Source of the DNA: an uncultured Clostridia bacterium
Lineage (GTDB): Bacteria > Bacillota > Clostridia > Oscillospirales > Oscillospiraceae
Length of the DNA stretch: 21,474 nt
Assembly (NCBI GenBank): GCA_937907715.1
Contig: CALERM010000066.1
Coordinates: 1 to 21,474 of the forward strand
Direction of reading: 5' to 3'
Program-made: the position numbers and the translations under genes
The notes under the pieces: model-generated
Databases searched by the model: none
The model's input: the letters and a program-made list of their open reading frames with translations, nothing else
Told to the model about the DNA's origin: nothing
Shown: positions 6,937-14,581 of the stretch, piece after piece
Layout of the letters: each line of letters opens with the position of its first letter
Position numbering within the stretch: position 1 is the stretch's first letter

Positions 6937-8298
6937 TCATAGCGCCATTTCAATGGCTTCGCGGATGTTTCGCACACGAATCAGCTCCATGCCCTCGGGA
7001 ACCAGCAGCTGCTTTGTGGAATGTCTCGGCACGATGCAGCGCGTAAAGCCGAGCCTTGCCGCCTCCGTAAGCCGCTGCTGCATCGCCGTCACCGAGCGGA
7101 CCTCTCCGGTTAAGCCGACCTCTCCGATGGCGAGCGTTTTTGCATCAATCGGCGTGTCGCGGTGGCTCGATGCAACCGCCAGCACCAGCGCCAGATCTGC
7201 CGCAGGCTCGTCCAGATATAATCCGCCGATGACATTTACATAGGCGTCGCACATCGAAATATTCTGCCCGCCGCGCTTTTCCGTGACGGCAAGCAGCAGA
7301 TTGGCGCGGTTGAAATCAAAGCCGTTGCTGGTCCGGCGCGGCACATTGAAGCTTGTCCGGCTGACCAGCACCTGTACCTCGGCAAGCACCGGGCGCGTGC
7401 CCTCCATCGCGCAGGCGACGCATGTGCCGGGCGCGTTCAGCGGTCTTCCGGACAGGAGCATCTCCGACGGATTCGGCACCTCGCGCAGCCCATCTTCGTC
7501 CATTTCAAAGACGCCGATTTCGTTTGTCGAGCCGAAGCGGTTTTTTGCCGCGCGCAAAATGCGGTAGCCCATCGCCTGCTCGCCTTCAAAATACAAAACG
7601 CAGTCAACCATGTGCTCGAGCACCTTCGGTCCCGCGATTGCGCCTTCCTTATTGACATGCCCGACGACGAAGACGCTCGTCCCTGTGCTTTTCGCCAGAT
7701 GCATCAGCCGCATCGTGCAGTCCTTGACCTGAGAGACAGAGCCGGGCGCGGAGGTATTGTCGGGCGTAAAGAGCGTCTGGATGGAGTCTGCAATCAGAAT
7801 GTCGGGCTTTACCGCCTCGAATGCCTCTAAAATCGCGTCCAGATCCGTTTCCGAAAGGACATAGAGATTGTCACTCTCCACCCGCAGCCGGTCCGCGCGC
7901 ATTTTGAGCTGCTGCTCGGATTCCTCGCCAGAGACATAGAGAATCTTCTGCATCCTTCCGAGATAGGCGCAAATTTGCAGCAGCAGCGTCGATTTTCCGA
8001 TGCCGGGCGCGCCGCCGACCAGAACCAGCGAGCCCTTTACCCCGCCGCCTCCCAGCACGCGGTCGAGCTCTCCCAGCCCCGTGGAAAAGCGGATCTGCCG
8101 GTCGGAGGCGTCCAGCTCCCGCAGTTTTTTGGGCGCGCTTGCGCCTGTTTTTGCACTCGGCAGCGGCTTACCTCCTGCCGGCTTCTTGTCTTCAAACTCC
8201 ACAATGCTGTTCCACGCGCCGCAGGCGGGGCACTGCCCCTGCCATCTGGGCGTCTCATTTCCGCACTGATTGCAGATAAATACGCTTTTTGCCTTCAT
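6937..8298 (-). CDS. radA: DNA repair/recombination protein RadA (Sms)
   Basis: 453 residues, the standard length for bacterial RadA, a RecA-like ATPase and DNA helicase that drives branch migration in recombination. A zinc finger of four cysteines (C9, C12, C23, C26) opens the protein. Walker A GGAPGIGKST is at 95-104, the RadA hallmark KNRFG follows in RAAKNRFGSTNE, and the C-terminal third is a Lon-protease-like domain. The start at 8298 is set by the zinc finger and by a 4-nt ATGA overlap with the stop of cwlD; the frame is open further upstream, but that part only shadows cwlD. Pairing of cwlD, radA and the HD hydrolase in one transcript implies co-expression, not a shared pathway. Confidence 0.96.
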   Translation of the reverse strand: MKAKSVFICNQCGNETPRWQGQCPACGAWNSIVEFEDKKPAGGKPLPSAKTGASAPKKLRELDASDRQIRFSTGLGELDRVLGGGGVKGSLVLVGGAPGIGKSTLLLQICAYLGRMQKILYVSGEESEQQLKMRADRLRVESDNLYVLSETDLDAILEAFEAVKPDILIADSIQTLFTPDNTSAPGSVSQVKDCTMRLMHLAKSTGTSVFVVGHVNKEGAIAGPKVLEHMVDCVLYFEGEQAMGYRILRAAKNRFGSTNEIGVFEMDEDGLREVPNPSEMLLSGRPLNAPGTCVACAMEGTRPVLAEVQVLVSRTSFNVPRRTSNGFDFNRANLLLAVTEKRGGQNISMCDAYVNVIGGLYLDEPAADLALVLAVASSHRDTPIDAKTLAIGEVGLTGEVRSVTAMQQRLTEAARLGFTRCIVPRHSTKQLLVPEGMELIRVRNIREAIEMAL

Positions 8299-9005
8299 TG
8301 GCTTTCTCCCTCTGTTTCCAAATAGCTGCACAGCGCGCCGCAGATGGCGCCTGCCAGCTGCTTCTGATACGCTGCCTGCGTGAGCTTTTCCGCCTCCGGC
8401 TCGTTCGATAAAAAGCCGCACTCGACCAGAACCGCCGTACAGGAGACCTTTTCCATCAGATAGACCGATTCCGCAGGTTTTTCGCGCCGGTGATTCTCCG
8501 GGTCCACACACGCGCGCAGCGTTCGCTGCAGCAGCGCCGCCAGCGCTTCGCTTCCCGGCGTCTTCGCATAGAACACCTGTGCGCCGTGATATTTTGCCTC
8601 CGGGAAAAAATTCTGATGGATGCTCAAAAGCACCGCGTTCGGTGTGCGTTCGACCATCTGCACGCGGTTTTTAAGGTCTGAGACCTTCTTCTGCTGGATG
8701 CTGCCGCCCTCTGTGTAGACGGAAACGTCCTGCGTCCGGATCATCTGCGTCCGCACACCAGCAAAACAAAGAAGGTCCTCGATTCTCTCTGCGATTTCCA
8801 GATTGATCGTACTCTCCAGAACGCCGGACCGGCTCGACGCGCCGCCGTCTTCCCCGCCGTGCCCTGCGTCAATGACCACGGTTACGGTATCGCCGCGCGC
8901 AAACACAGACGCCGCAGACCGCAGCTGCACCGCAGAATCGATGCACACAAAGGCAGTTGCCAGAGCCAGCGCCGCACACACTGCCCAAACTGCCGCTTTT
9001 TTCAT
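8295..9005 (-). CDS. cwlD: N-acetylmuramoyl-L-alanine amidase, CwlD-like (spore cortex type)
   Basis: 236 residues: an N-terminal signal-anchor helix (about 4-24) and one Amidase_3 catalytic domain. Zinc ligands typical of the family are visible: H49 in VVIDAGHGGEDGG, E64 in LESTINLE, a second His in LLSIHQNFF, and the catalytic Glu in VECGFLSNEPEAEKL. The length and single-domain layout match CwlD, which trims stem peptides so that muramic delta-lactam can form in the spore cortex. That would imply a spore-former, though a vegetative amidase cannot be excluded. I chose the ATG at 9005, since AGGTGA lies 6 nt before it; in-frame GTG (9014) and ATG (9011) codons just upstream overlap that site. 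Confidence 0.88.
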   Translation of the reverse strand: MKKAAVWAVCAALALATAFVCIDSAVQLRSAASVFARGDTVTVVIDAGHGGEDGGASSRSGVLESTINLEIAERIEDLLCFAGVRTQMIRTQDVSVYTEGGSIQQKKVSDLKNRVQMVERTPNAVLLSIHQNFFPEAKYHGAQVFYAKTPGSEALAALLQRTLRACVDPENHRREKPAESVYLMEKVSCTAVLVECGFLSNEPEAEKLTQAAYQKQLAGAICGALCSYLETEGESQ

Positions 9006-9043
9006 TGCCATCACCTCATGCTTATCCTATGAGGCGCAAGGCT

Positions 9044-9072
9044 AGTATAGCATAAGTTTCTGTTCCTGCAAA
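9044..9072 (-). promoter_or_regulatory. Promoter of the cwlD-radA-HD operon
   Basis: On the minus strand an extended -10 (TGC then TATACT, 9044-9049) follows a 17-bp spacer from TTTGCA (9067-9072), a weak -35. The TGN extension compensates for the poor -35. It starts right after the tyrS terminator, so the operon is transcribed on its own. The sequence looks like a SigA promoter; I see no clear sporulation-sigma elements. Confidence 0.65.
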
Positions 9073-9110
9073 GAAGAAGTTCCGCCGCGCAGGACCTGTG
9101 CGGCGGAACC
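9070..9110 (-). terminator. Intrinsic terminator of tyrS
   Basis: On the minus strand a perfect 10-bp GC-rich stem (GTTCCGCCGC with GCGGCGGAAC) begins 9 nt after the tyrS stop and is followed by TTCTTCTTT. The run of T is interrupted by C but is sufficient for a strong hairpin. Confidence 0.85.
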
Positions 9111-9118
9111 GAAAACGC

Positions 9119-10342
9119 TTACTTGAGAATCACCTTGTGGTAGACCTTCTTGCCCTTGCGGATTTTAAGACCCTCTTTGAGCTGTTCGGCAGTGAAGCAG
9201 ACGTCGATGGAGGAGACCTTCTCCTCATTGACCATCACACCGCCCTGCTGCACCAGACGCCGTCCCTCGCCCTTGGAGGGCACAAGCTTGCAGGCAAGCA
9301 TAAGGTCCAGAATCGTGATGCTGCCGTCTGTCAGCTGGTCTTCCGTCAGCTCGGTGGTCGGCATGTTGGAGTCGTCGCTGCCGCCTGCAAAGAGCGCCTT
9401 GGCTGCTGCTTCCGCCTTCTGCGCCTCTTCTTCACCATGGACGAGCTTCGTCAGCTCGAAGGCGAGGATTTCCTTGGCACGGTTGAGCTGGCTGCCCTCC
9501 CACTTATCCATCTCGTCAATCTGCTCGAGCGGCAGGAAGGTCAGCATGCGGATGCACTTGAGGACGTCGTCGTCTCCGACGTTGCGCCAGTACTGATAGA
9601 AATCGAAGGGGCTGGTCTTGTTGGGGTCGAGCCAGACTGCGCCGGAGGCGGTCTTGCCCATCTTCTTGCCCTCGGAGTTGAGCAGCAGCGTGATGGTCAT
9701 CGCCTGCGCGTCTTTTCCGAGCTTGCGGCGAATCAGCTCCGTGCCGCCGAGCATGTTCGACCACTGGTCGTTGCCGCCGAACTGCATGTTGCAGCCGTAA
9801 TGCTGGAACATGTAGTAGAAGTCGTACGACTGCATGATCATGTAGTTGAACTCCAGGAACGAAAGCCCCTTTTCCATGCGCTGCTTGTAGCACTCGGCAC
9901 GCAGCATGTTGTTGACCGAGAAGCAGGCGCCAACCTCGCGCAGCAGCTCAATGTAATTGAGGTTCATCAGCCATTCGGCGTTGTTGAGCATCAGTGCCTT
10001 GCCCGGTCCAAAGTCGATAAACCGCTCCATCTGGCGCTTGAAGCAGGCGGCATTGTGATCGATGTCTTCCTTGGTCAGCATCTTGCGCATGTCCGTGCGC
10101 CCGGAGGGGTCGCCGATCATGGTCGTGCCGCCGCCAATGAGCGCGATCGGGCGGTTCCCCGCCATCTGAAGCCGCTTCATCAGGCACAGCGCCATGAAGT
10201 GACCGACGTGCAGAGAGTCTGCCGTGCAGTCGAAGCCGATGTAGAACGTCGCCTTGCCATTGTTGACCATGTCGCGGATGTGCTCTTCATCCGTCACCTG
10301 CGCAATCAGTCCGCGCGCTTGCAGTTCTTCATAAATACCCAT
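9119..10342 (-). CDS. tyrS: Tyrosyl-tRNA synthetase
   Basis: 407 residues. A class I aminoacyl-tRNA synthetase that charges tRNA-Tyr in the cytoplasm. The HIGH-type motif HVGH is at 45-48 within ADSLHVGHFMAL. The KMSKS-type loop is GKKMGKT, and the C-terminal part carries the S4-like RNA-binding domain (VNEEKVSSIDVCFT). I chose the start at 10342 because GAAGGAG lies about 8 nt upstream and the family begins this way (MGIYEELQARGLIAQ); the longer open frame runs back into the T-box terminator. The gene is monocistronic, between a T-box leader and its own terminator, and should be induced when tRNA-Tyr is uncharged. Confidence 0.97.
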   Translation of the reverse strand: MGIYEELQARGLIAQVTDEEHIRDMVNNGKATFYIGFDCTADSLHVGHFMALCLMKRLQMAGNRPIALIGGGTTMIGDPSGRTDMRKMLTKEDIDHNAACFKRQMERFIDFGPGKALMLNNAEWLMNLNYIELLREVGACFSVNNMLRAECYKQRMEKGLSFLEFNYMIMQSYDFYYMFQHYGCNMQFGGNDQWSNMLGGTELIRRKLGKDAQAMTITLLLNSEGKKMGKTASGAVWLDPNKTSPFDFYQYWRNVGDDDVLKCIRMLTFLPLEQIDEMDKWEGSQLNRAKEILAFELTKLVHGEEEAQKAEAAAKALFAGGSDDSNMPTTELTEDQLTDGSITILDLMLACKLVPSKGEGRRLVQQGGVMVNEEKVSSIDVCFTAEQLKEGLKIRKGKKVYHKVILK

Positions 10343-10410
10343 TGTGTTTCTCCTTCTATTGTTCGTAAAATAGTTAACATAATTCGAAGCCCGTCCTGCC
10401 GGGGCAGACC

Positions 10411-10455
10411 GCAAAACAAAACGCCCTCCACCCAACCTTCGTTGAGCAGAGGGCG
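10411..10455 (-). terminator. T-box regulated terminator
   Basis: On the minus strand GCCCTCTGCTCAAC pairs with GTTGGGTGGAGGGC, followed by GTTTTGTTTT. The left arm lies just after the T-box sequence, so formation of the antiterminator competes with it. Confidence 0.92.
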
Positions 10456-10690
10456 AAAACTCGCGGTACCACCTCTGGTCGTCCGCCTCTCGCGAGACAG
10501 GACCTTACCGGGTGCCTTTCGGCATCCTGCGCGATAACGGGCGCAACCGACACACCCCTAATCGTTTCCTTTCAGGGGGCAGCTCCGGGAGGTATTTCAC
10601 GCGCCGCATCCGCTTTCTCGCACCGACCGAAAGCTCTCTGATGGACGAAAGGCGGGCTACTTCTTCCCTTCTTCGCTGTAGCAATATAAC
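10411..10690 (-). promoter_or_regulatory. Tyrosine T-box riboswitch leader of tyrS
   Basis: On the minus strand the leader shows all the main T-box landmarks in order: stem I with CAGAGAGC (AG bulge region) and GGUGCGAGAAAGCGG (distal loop), then a specifier region GUGAAAUACCUCCC whose UAC (10592-10594) is a tyrosine codon. After it come the conserved GGUGGUACCGCG antiterminator bulge (10462-10476) and a terminator hairpin. Uncharged tRNA-Tyr pairs with the specifier and bulge and prevents termination. Boundaries are approximate; the 5' end is taken from the promoter. The specifier agrees with the downstream gene. Confidence 0.95.
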
Positions 10691-10696
10691 GCTTGC

Positions 10697-10725
10697 ATCA
10701 TAGCAAAAACATCGGATTTTGTCAA
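10697..10725 (-). promoter_or_regulatory. tyrS promoter overlapping the recN stop codon
   Basis: On the minus strand TTGACA (10720-10725), a 17-bp spacer, then TATGAT (10697-10702). The recN stop TGA (10722-10724) lies inside the -35 hexamer. The predicted start, near 10690, gives a T-box leader of ordinary length. Confidence 0.88.
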
Positions 10726-12404
10726 CCGTTTGTTTCGGATTTTGCTTCTTCTGCAAGGCGAAGAAGCTCTGCCGCACCGGCAAGCGTCGTCTCGGTGATC
10801 ATGCTGCCGCCGATCAGGCGCGCCAGCTCCTGCTTTCGACCGGCATTGTCCAGATGCAGGACGCTGGTATACGTCCTTTCGTTTTCCACGCGCTTTTCCA
10901 CCGTATACTCCGCATCCGCCATCGCGGCAATCTGCGGCAGATGCGTCACGCAGAGAACCTGCCGTCCTTTGGATACCGTCCAGAGCTTATACGCTACCTT
11001 CTGCGCGGCTCTTCCGCTCACGCCGGCGTCCACCTCGTCGAAAATCAGCGTCGGCACGCCGTCCTGCTGCGCCAGCACCTGCTTCATCGCCAGCATGATT
11101 CGTGCCAGCTCGCCGCCGGAGGCGACCTTGGAAAGCGGCTTGAGGTTCTCGCCGACGTTGGCAGACATCAGAAACCGTACGCTGTCCAGTCCGGTCTGCA
11201 TCGGCTGCTGCGGCGTAAATTCGCAGACAAACCGGATTTTCGGCATATCGAGCTGGCGCAGCTCGTCGCAGATGCGAGATTCCATCGCCTGCGCGGCGGA
11301 AAGGCGCTTTTCGCGCAGAAGCTTGCCCTGCCGGATCGTCTGCTTTTGCAGCTCCGCCTCGCGTTTTTTGAGCGTTTCGATCCGGTCGGACGCAAATTCG
11401 ATTTCATCGAGCCGCTGCTCGGAGGCTTCCAGATAGGCAAGCACATCTTCCACGCTCGCGCCGTATTTGCGTTTGAGCTTGTGGATTGCGTCCAGCCGCT
11501 CCTCGATTTCTTCCAGCTCGCCTTCCGAGTAACTCAGATCGTCGCGCATCGCGCGCAGCTCGTCCGCCGCGTCCTGGACGCTGTACATGAGGTCCGAAAT
11601 CTTCTGATGAAGCGATTCCATATCGGCGCTGATGGCGCTGACTCTGGAAAGTTCATGTTCTGCATTGGACAAAAGCCCCGCCGCACCGTCGGAGGAATCT
11701 CCGCCGTAGAGCGCTTCGTCTGCCATACGCAGAGCGTCCGAAAGCTTTTCTGCGTTCTGAAGCACCTTGCGCCGCTCCTTGAGCTGCGCTTCCTCGCCGG
11801 GAACCAGATTTGCCGCACGGATTTCCTCAATCTGATACTGTAGTGTCTCCACAAGCCGCAGCTTTTCCGACTCGTCCATGCTGAGCTTCTGGATCTCCCG
11901 CTGCACCGCCTGCATCGTGGAAAACGCCTGCTGATACGCCTCCAGCTCCTGCTCGTCGCGCGCGAAGGCGTCGAGATAGGTCAGATGGTTTTCCTCGTCA
12001 AACAGCTGCTGCGAGTCGTGCTGCCCGTGAATGTTGATGAGTCTGCCGCCGAGCTTTTTGAGCGCCGCCACGCTGACCGGACGCCCGTTCACGCGGCAGA
12101 CGTTTCTGCCGTCGGCGTAAATTTCGCGCTGCACCTGCAGCTCCTGCGGGTCGAAATCTACCTGATTTTCCGAAAACCAATCGCATTGCGGAATGCCTGT
12201 AAAAATTGCGCTGACAAACGCGCGGCTGGTCCCTGTCCGGATGACGTCGCGGTAAGTGCGCTCTCCCAGAATTGCGGAGATCGCGTCAATGACAATGGAT
12301 TTGCCCGCGCCGGTCTCGCCGGTCAGGACATTGAAGCCGTCCTCGAAGAGAATTTCCGCCTGCTCAATGACGGCGATATTTTCAATATGCAGAATGCTCA
12401 GCAT
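10722..12404 (-). CDS. recN: DNA repair protein RecN
   Basis: 560 residues, the normal length for this SMC-like ATPase, which gathers at double-strand breaks and assists recombination. Walker A GETGAGKS lies near the N-terminus after the typical MLSILHIENIAVI start. Long coiled-coil arms (about 150-370, rich in E, L, K and R) follow. The C-terminal ATPase half has the signature SGGELARIMLA and Walker B TLIFDEVDAGVSG. I chose the ATG at 12404 because GAGGAG lies 8-9 nt upstream; upstream frame extension overlaps argR. It is the last gene of the long cluster, 23 nt after argR. I see no dedicated terminator, so transcription may run into the tyrS T-box. Confidence 0.96.
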   Translation of the reverse strand: MLSILHIENIAVIEQAEILFEDGFNVLTGETGAGKSIVIDAISAILGERTYRDVIRTGTSRAFVSAIFTGIPQCDWFSENQVDFDPQELQVQREIYADGRNVCRVNGRPVSVAALKKLGGRLINIHGQHDSQQLFDEENHLTYLDAFARDEQELEAYQQAFSTMQAVQREIQKLSMDESEKLRLVETLQYQIEEIRAANLVPGEEAQLKERRKVLQNAEKLSDALRMADEALYGGDSSDGAAGLLSNAEHELSRVSAISADMESLHQKISDLMYSVQDAADELRAMRDDLSYSEGELEEIEERLDAIHKLKRKYGASVEDVLAYLEASEQRLDEIEFASDRIETLKKREAELQKQTIRQGKLLREKRLSAAQAMESRICDELRQLDMPKIRFVCEFTPQQPMQTGLDSVRFLMSANVGENLKPLSKVASGGELARIMLAMKQVLAQQDGVPTLIFDEVDAGVSGRAAQKVAYKLWTVSKGRQVLCVTHLPQIAAMADAEYTVEKRVENERTYTSVLHLDNAGRKQELARLIGGSMITETTLAGAAELLRLAEEAKSETNG

Positions 12405-12427
12405 GCCGGCATCTCCTCTCGCAACGC

Positions 12428-12898
12428 TTACATGCGGGTTTCGTGAATGGTAATCTGGCTGCGGATTTCCGCGCAGATGCTTGCCGCTGAGGCAGCGTCC
12501 CGCAGAACAATCATACACGTATCGTCTCCTCCGAGCGTACCGAGAACCTCGGGAAGATCCAGCTTATCAAGCGCCGAGCAAGCCGCCTGCGCAAGTCCCG
12601 GAAGGGTTTTGATCACGATGATGTTCTGCGCATAGTCGACGCTGGTCACGCACTGACTGAAAATGATATTGAGCTTCGAGGAAAATGCGTGCTCTACAGG
12701 CTTTGCCGTCGCGCTGTAGCGGTACGTTCCGCCGGGTCCCAGCTCCTTGATGATGCGAAGCTGCTTGATGTCCCGGGAAATGGTTGCCTGCGTGGTGTTG
12801 AAGCCGCTTTCCTGCAGCTGCTGCAGCAGCTGCTCCTGCGTCTCGATGTCGTGGTCGCGGATCAGCTCGAGGATTTTTTCGTGGCGTTTTGATTTCAT
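12428..12898 (-). CDS. argR: Arginine repressor ArgR (AhrC)
   Basis: 156 residues. The N-terminal winged helix (MKSKRHEKILELIRDHDI, then TTQATISRDIKQLRIIK) binds ARG boxes. The C-terminal domain forms hexamers and binds arginine through the conserved GTLGGDDTCMIVLRD segment (about 119-133). It controls arginine synthesis and breakdown. No arginine genes are in the window; the position between NAD kinase and recN is the conserved one in Bacillota. SD GAGGTAA sits a few nt before the ATG. Confidence 0.96.
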   Translation of the reverse strand: MKSKRHEKILELIRDHDIETQEQLLQQLQESGFNTTQATISRDIKQLRIIKELGPGGTYRYSATAKPVEHAFSSKLNIIFSQCVTSVDYAQNIIVIKTLPGLAQAACSALDKLDLPEVLGTLGGDDTCMIVLRDAASAASICAEIRSQITIHETRM

Positions 12899-12902
12899 GG
12901 CG

Positions 12903-13772
12903 TTACCTCTGCCTGTCGATGAATTTTTTGTTGAGAATTTCGAAGAAGCTCGTCTGCTTGAGCCGCACCAGCTTCGTCACCTTCTGGGACGCCTTCGTGG
13001 TGATGGTGTCTCCGGGGTTGAGCCGGAATGCCCGACCGCCGTCGACGGAGAGGTAGGCATTGTGCCTGCCGATTTTTCCGACCTTGACGGAAATCACGCG
13101 CTCCGGAGAGACAACGATGGTCTTTGCCAGCATTGCGTGCGCGCAGATGGGCGAAATGATCAGATTCTTTGCCAGCGGCTCGACGATCGGACCGCCGGCG
13201 GACATGGAATAGGCGGTGGAGCCGGTCGGTGTGGCGATGATCACGCCGTCGCCGGAAAAGCTCGTCGCCTCGACATTATCACAGTAAACCGAGACCTGCA
13301 CCACGCGCGCAATCGCGCCCTTGGTCACGACCGCGTCGTTGAGCGCCGTCTCATGCAAAAGCCTCTGCCCGTTTGCGCCGGTGACGGTGACGTCGATCAT
13401 GCTGCGCGGCTCGATCGTATAATCTCCCGCCGGAAGCCTGCGCAAAAGCTCCAGCTCCCCTGCCTCCAGCTCGGCGATAAAGCCCATCGTGCCGATGTTG
13501 ACGCCGAGAATCGGAAGATTATGCGCGGTGGCAATTTTGGAGGCGTGCAGAATCGTGCCATCGCCTCCGAAGCAGACCAGCATGTCTGCGTCTTTGATCT
13601 CGCGGTGCAAGTCCTGAAACTCGATATTTTTCGGCAGCTCATAATCCCGGTCCACGTCGAACGGCAGGCACATGGCGGTCTGCACGCAGCAGCTTTCCAG
13701 AATCTTTCTTGCCTGCTGGACCGTGCGGAACTGCTTGTCCCGGTAGGGATTCGGGGTCAGAACAATCTTCAT
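12903..13772 (-). CDS. nadK: NAD kinase
   Basis: 289 residues. It phosphorylates NAD to NADP using ATP or polyphosphate in the cytoplasm. The GGDGTILHASK motif with catalytic Asp, the GVNIGTMGFIAELE segment, and the NAD-binding SGDGVIIATPTGSTAYS segment are all present. I prefer the ATG at 13772 because AGGGTGA lies about 6 nt upstream; a GTG at 13781 that overlaps the tlyA stop (GTGA) is the alternative and would add three residues. It ends 4 nt before argR. NADPH supply is relevant to the neighbouring isoprenoid genes only by inference. Confidence 0.95.
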   Translation of the reverse strand: MKIVLTPNPYRDKQFRTVQQARKILESCCVQTAMCLPFDVDRDYELPKNIEFQDLHREIKDADMLVCFGGDGTILHASKIATAHNLPILGVNIGTMGFIAELEAGELELLRRLPAGDYTIEPRSMIDVTVTGANGQRLLHETALNDAVVTKGAIARVVQVSVYCDNVEATSFSGDGVIIATPTGSTAYSMSAGGPIVEPLAKNLIISPICAHAMLAKTIVVSPERVISVKVGKIGRHNAYLSVDGGRAFRLNPGDTITTKASQKVTKLVRLKQTSFFEILNKKFIDRQR

Positions 13773-13777
13773 CTTGA

Positions 13778-14581
13778 TCACCCTTTCAGCGCGGCGTGTG
13801 CCTGCGCAACCAGATCGCCGGGCGCGGTATAGGAATCCTCTCCCGGCTGCATGGAAAGATGCGCGAGAAATTCAATGTTCCCCTCCGGACCCTTGACGGG
13901 CGAGAAGGTGAGATTGCGGATGGTAAAGCCGAGCGACTTGGCAAGGACGATAAAGCCCTGAAGCACCTCTTCGTGAACCGCAGCATCCCGGACGACGCCC
14001 TTCTTGCCGACCTTGTCCTTGCCTGCCTCGAACTGGGGCTTGATCAGGCACAAAACCTGCCCCGTGGGCTTTAAAAGCGTCCTGACCACCGGAAGCACCA
14101 GCGAAAGCGAGATAAAAGACACGTCGATCACGGAAAGGTCGAGCGGCTCACCAAGGTCCTCCGGCGTGACATAGCGGATATTCGTCCGCTCCATGACGAC
14201 GACGCGCGGATCGTTGCGGATTTTCCACGCCAGCTGTCCGTAGCCGACGTCGATGGCGAAGACCTTGCGCGCGCCCTGTTGGAGCAAACAGTCGGTAAAT
14301 CCGCCCGTGGACGCGCCGGAGTCGCTGCATACATAGCCCGTCGGGTCGACGCCGAAGCTTCTGAGCGCCTTTTCGAGCTTCAGCCCGCCCCGGCTGACAT
14401 AGGGGCAGGCGCTGCCGCGCACCTCCACATCTGACGTTATGTCAACTTCCATGCCGGACTTGTCCGCCTTCTGCCCGTTCACATAGACCTCGCCCGCCAT
14501 AATCGTCGCCTGCGCCTTTGCCCGCGACTCGGCAAGCCCCAGGCTCACCAGCAGCACATCCAGCCGCTCCTTATGCTTCAT
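13778..14581 (-). CDS. tlyA: TlyA family rRNA methyltransferase / hemolysin-like protein
   Basis: 267 residues. An N-terminal S4 RNA-binding domain (about 1-60, RLDVLLVSLGLAESRAKAQA) is joined to an FtsJ-like SAM methyltransferase domain (CSDSGASTGGFTDCLLQ as the SAM-binding loop, then VFAIDVGYGQLAW and DVSFISL). Characterised TlyA proteins 2'-O-methylate cytidines of 16S and 23S rRNA. The B. subtilis counterpart (YqxC) occupies the same locus. The ATG overlaps the last 11 nt of dxs, with GGGAGG a few nt upstream, so translation is probably coupled. Confidence 0.93.
   Translation of the reverse strand: MKHKERLDVLLVSLGLAESRAKAQATIMAGEVYVNGQKADKSGMEVDITSDVEVRGSACPYVSRGGLKLEKALRSFGVDPTGYVCSDSGASTGGFTDCLLQQGARKVFAIDVGYGQLAWKIRNDPRVVVMERTNIRYVTPEDLGEPLDLSVIDVSFISLSLVLPVVRTLLKPTGQVLCLIKPQFEAGKDKVGKKGVVRDAAVHEEVLQGFIVLAKSLGFTIRNLTFSPVKGPEGNIEFLAHLSMQPGEDSYTAPGDLVAQAHAALKG

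Noticed and set aside
10360..10395. AT-rich GTTAACATAATTCGAA near the tyrS start, slightly like the BlaI operator region
   Set aside because: It is not a TACANNTGTA dyad, and the gene is already explained by the T-box; the similarity is base composition.
9098..10537. Long + strand open frame (479 codons) opposite tyrS
   Set aside because: It is antisense to a clear tyrS and the T-box leader, has no recognisable domain, and arises from the GC-rich codon use of the real gene.
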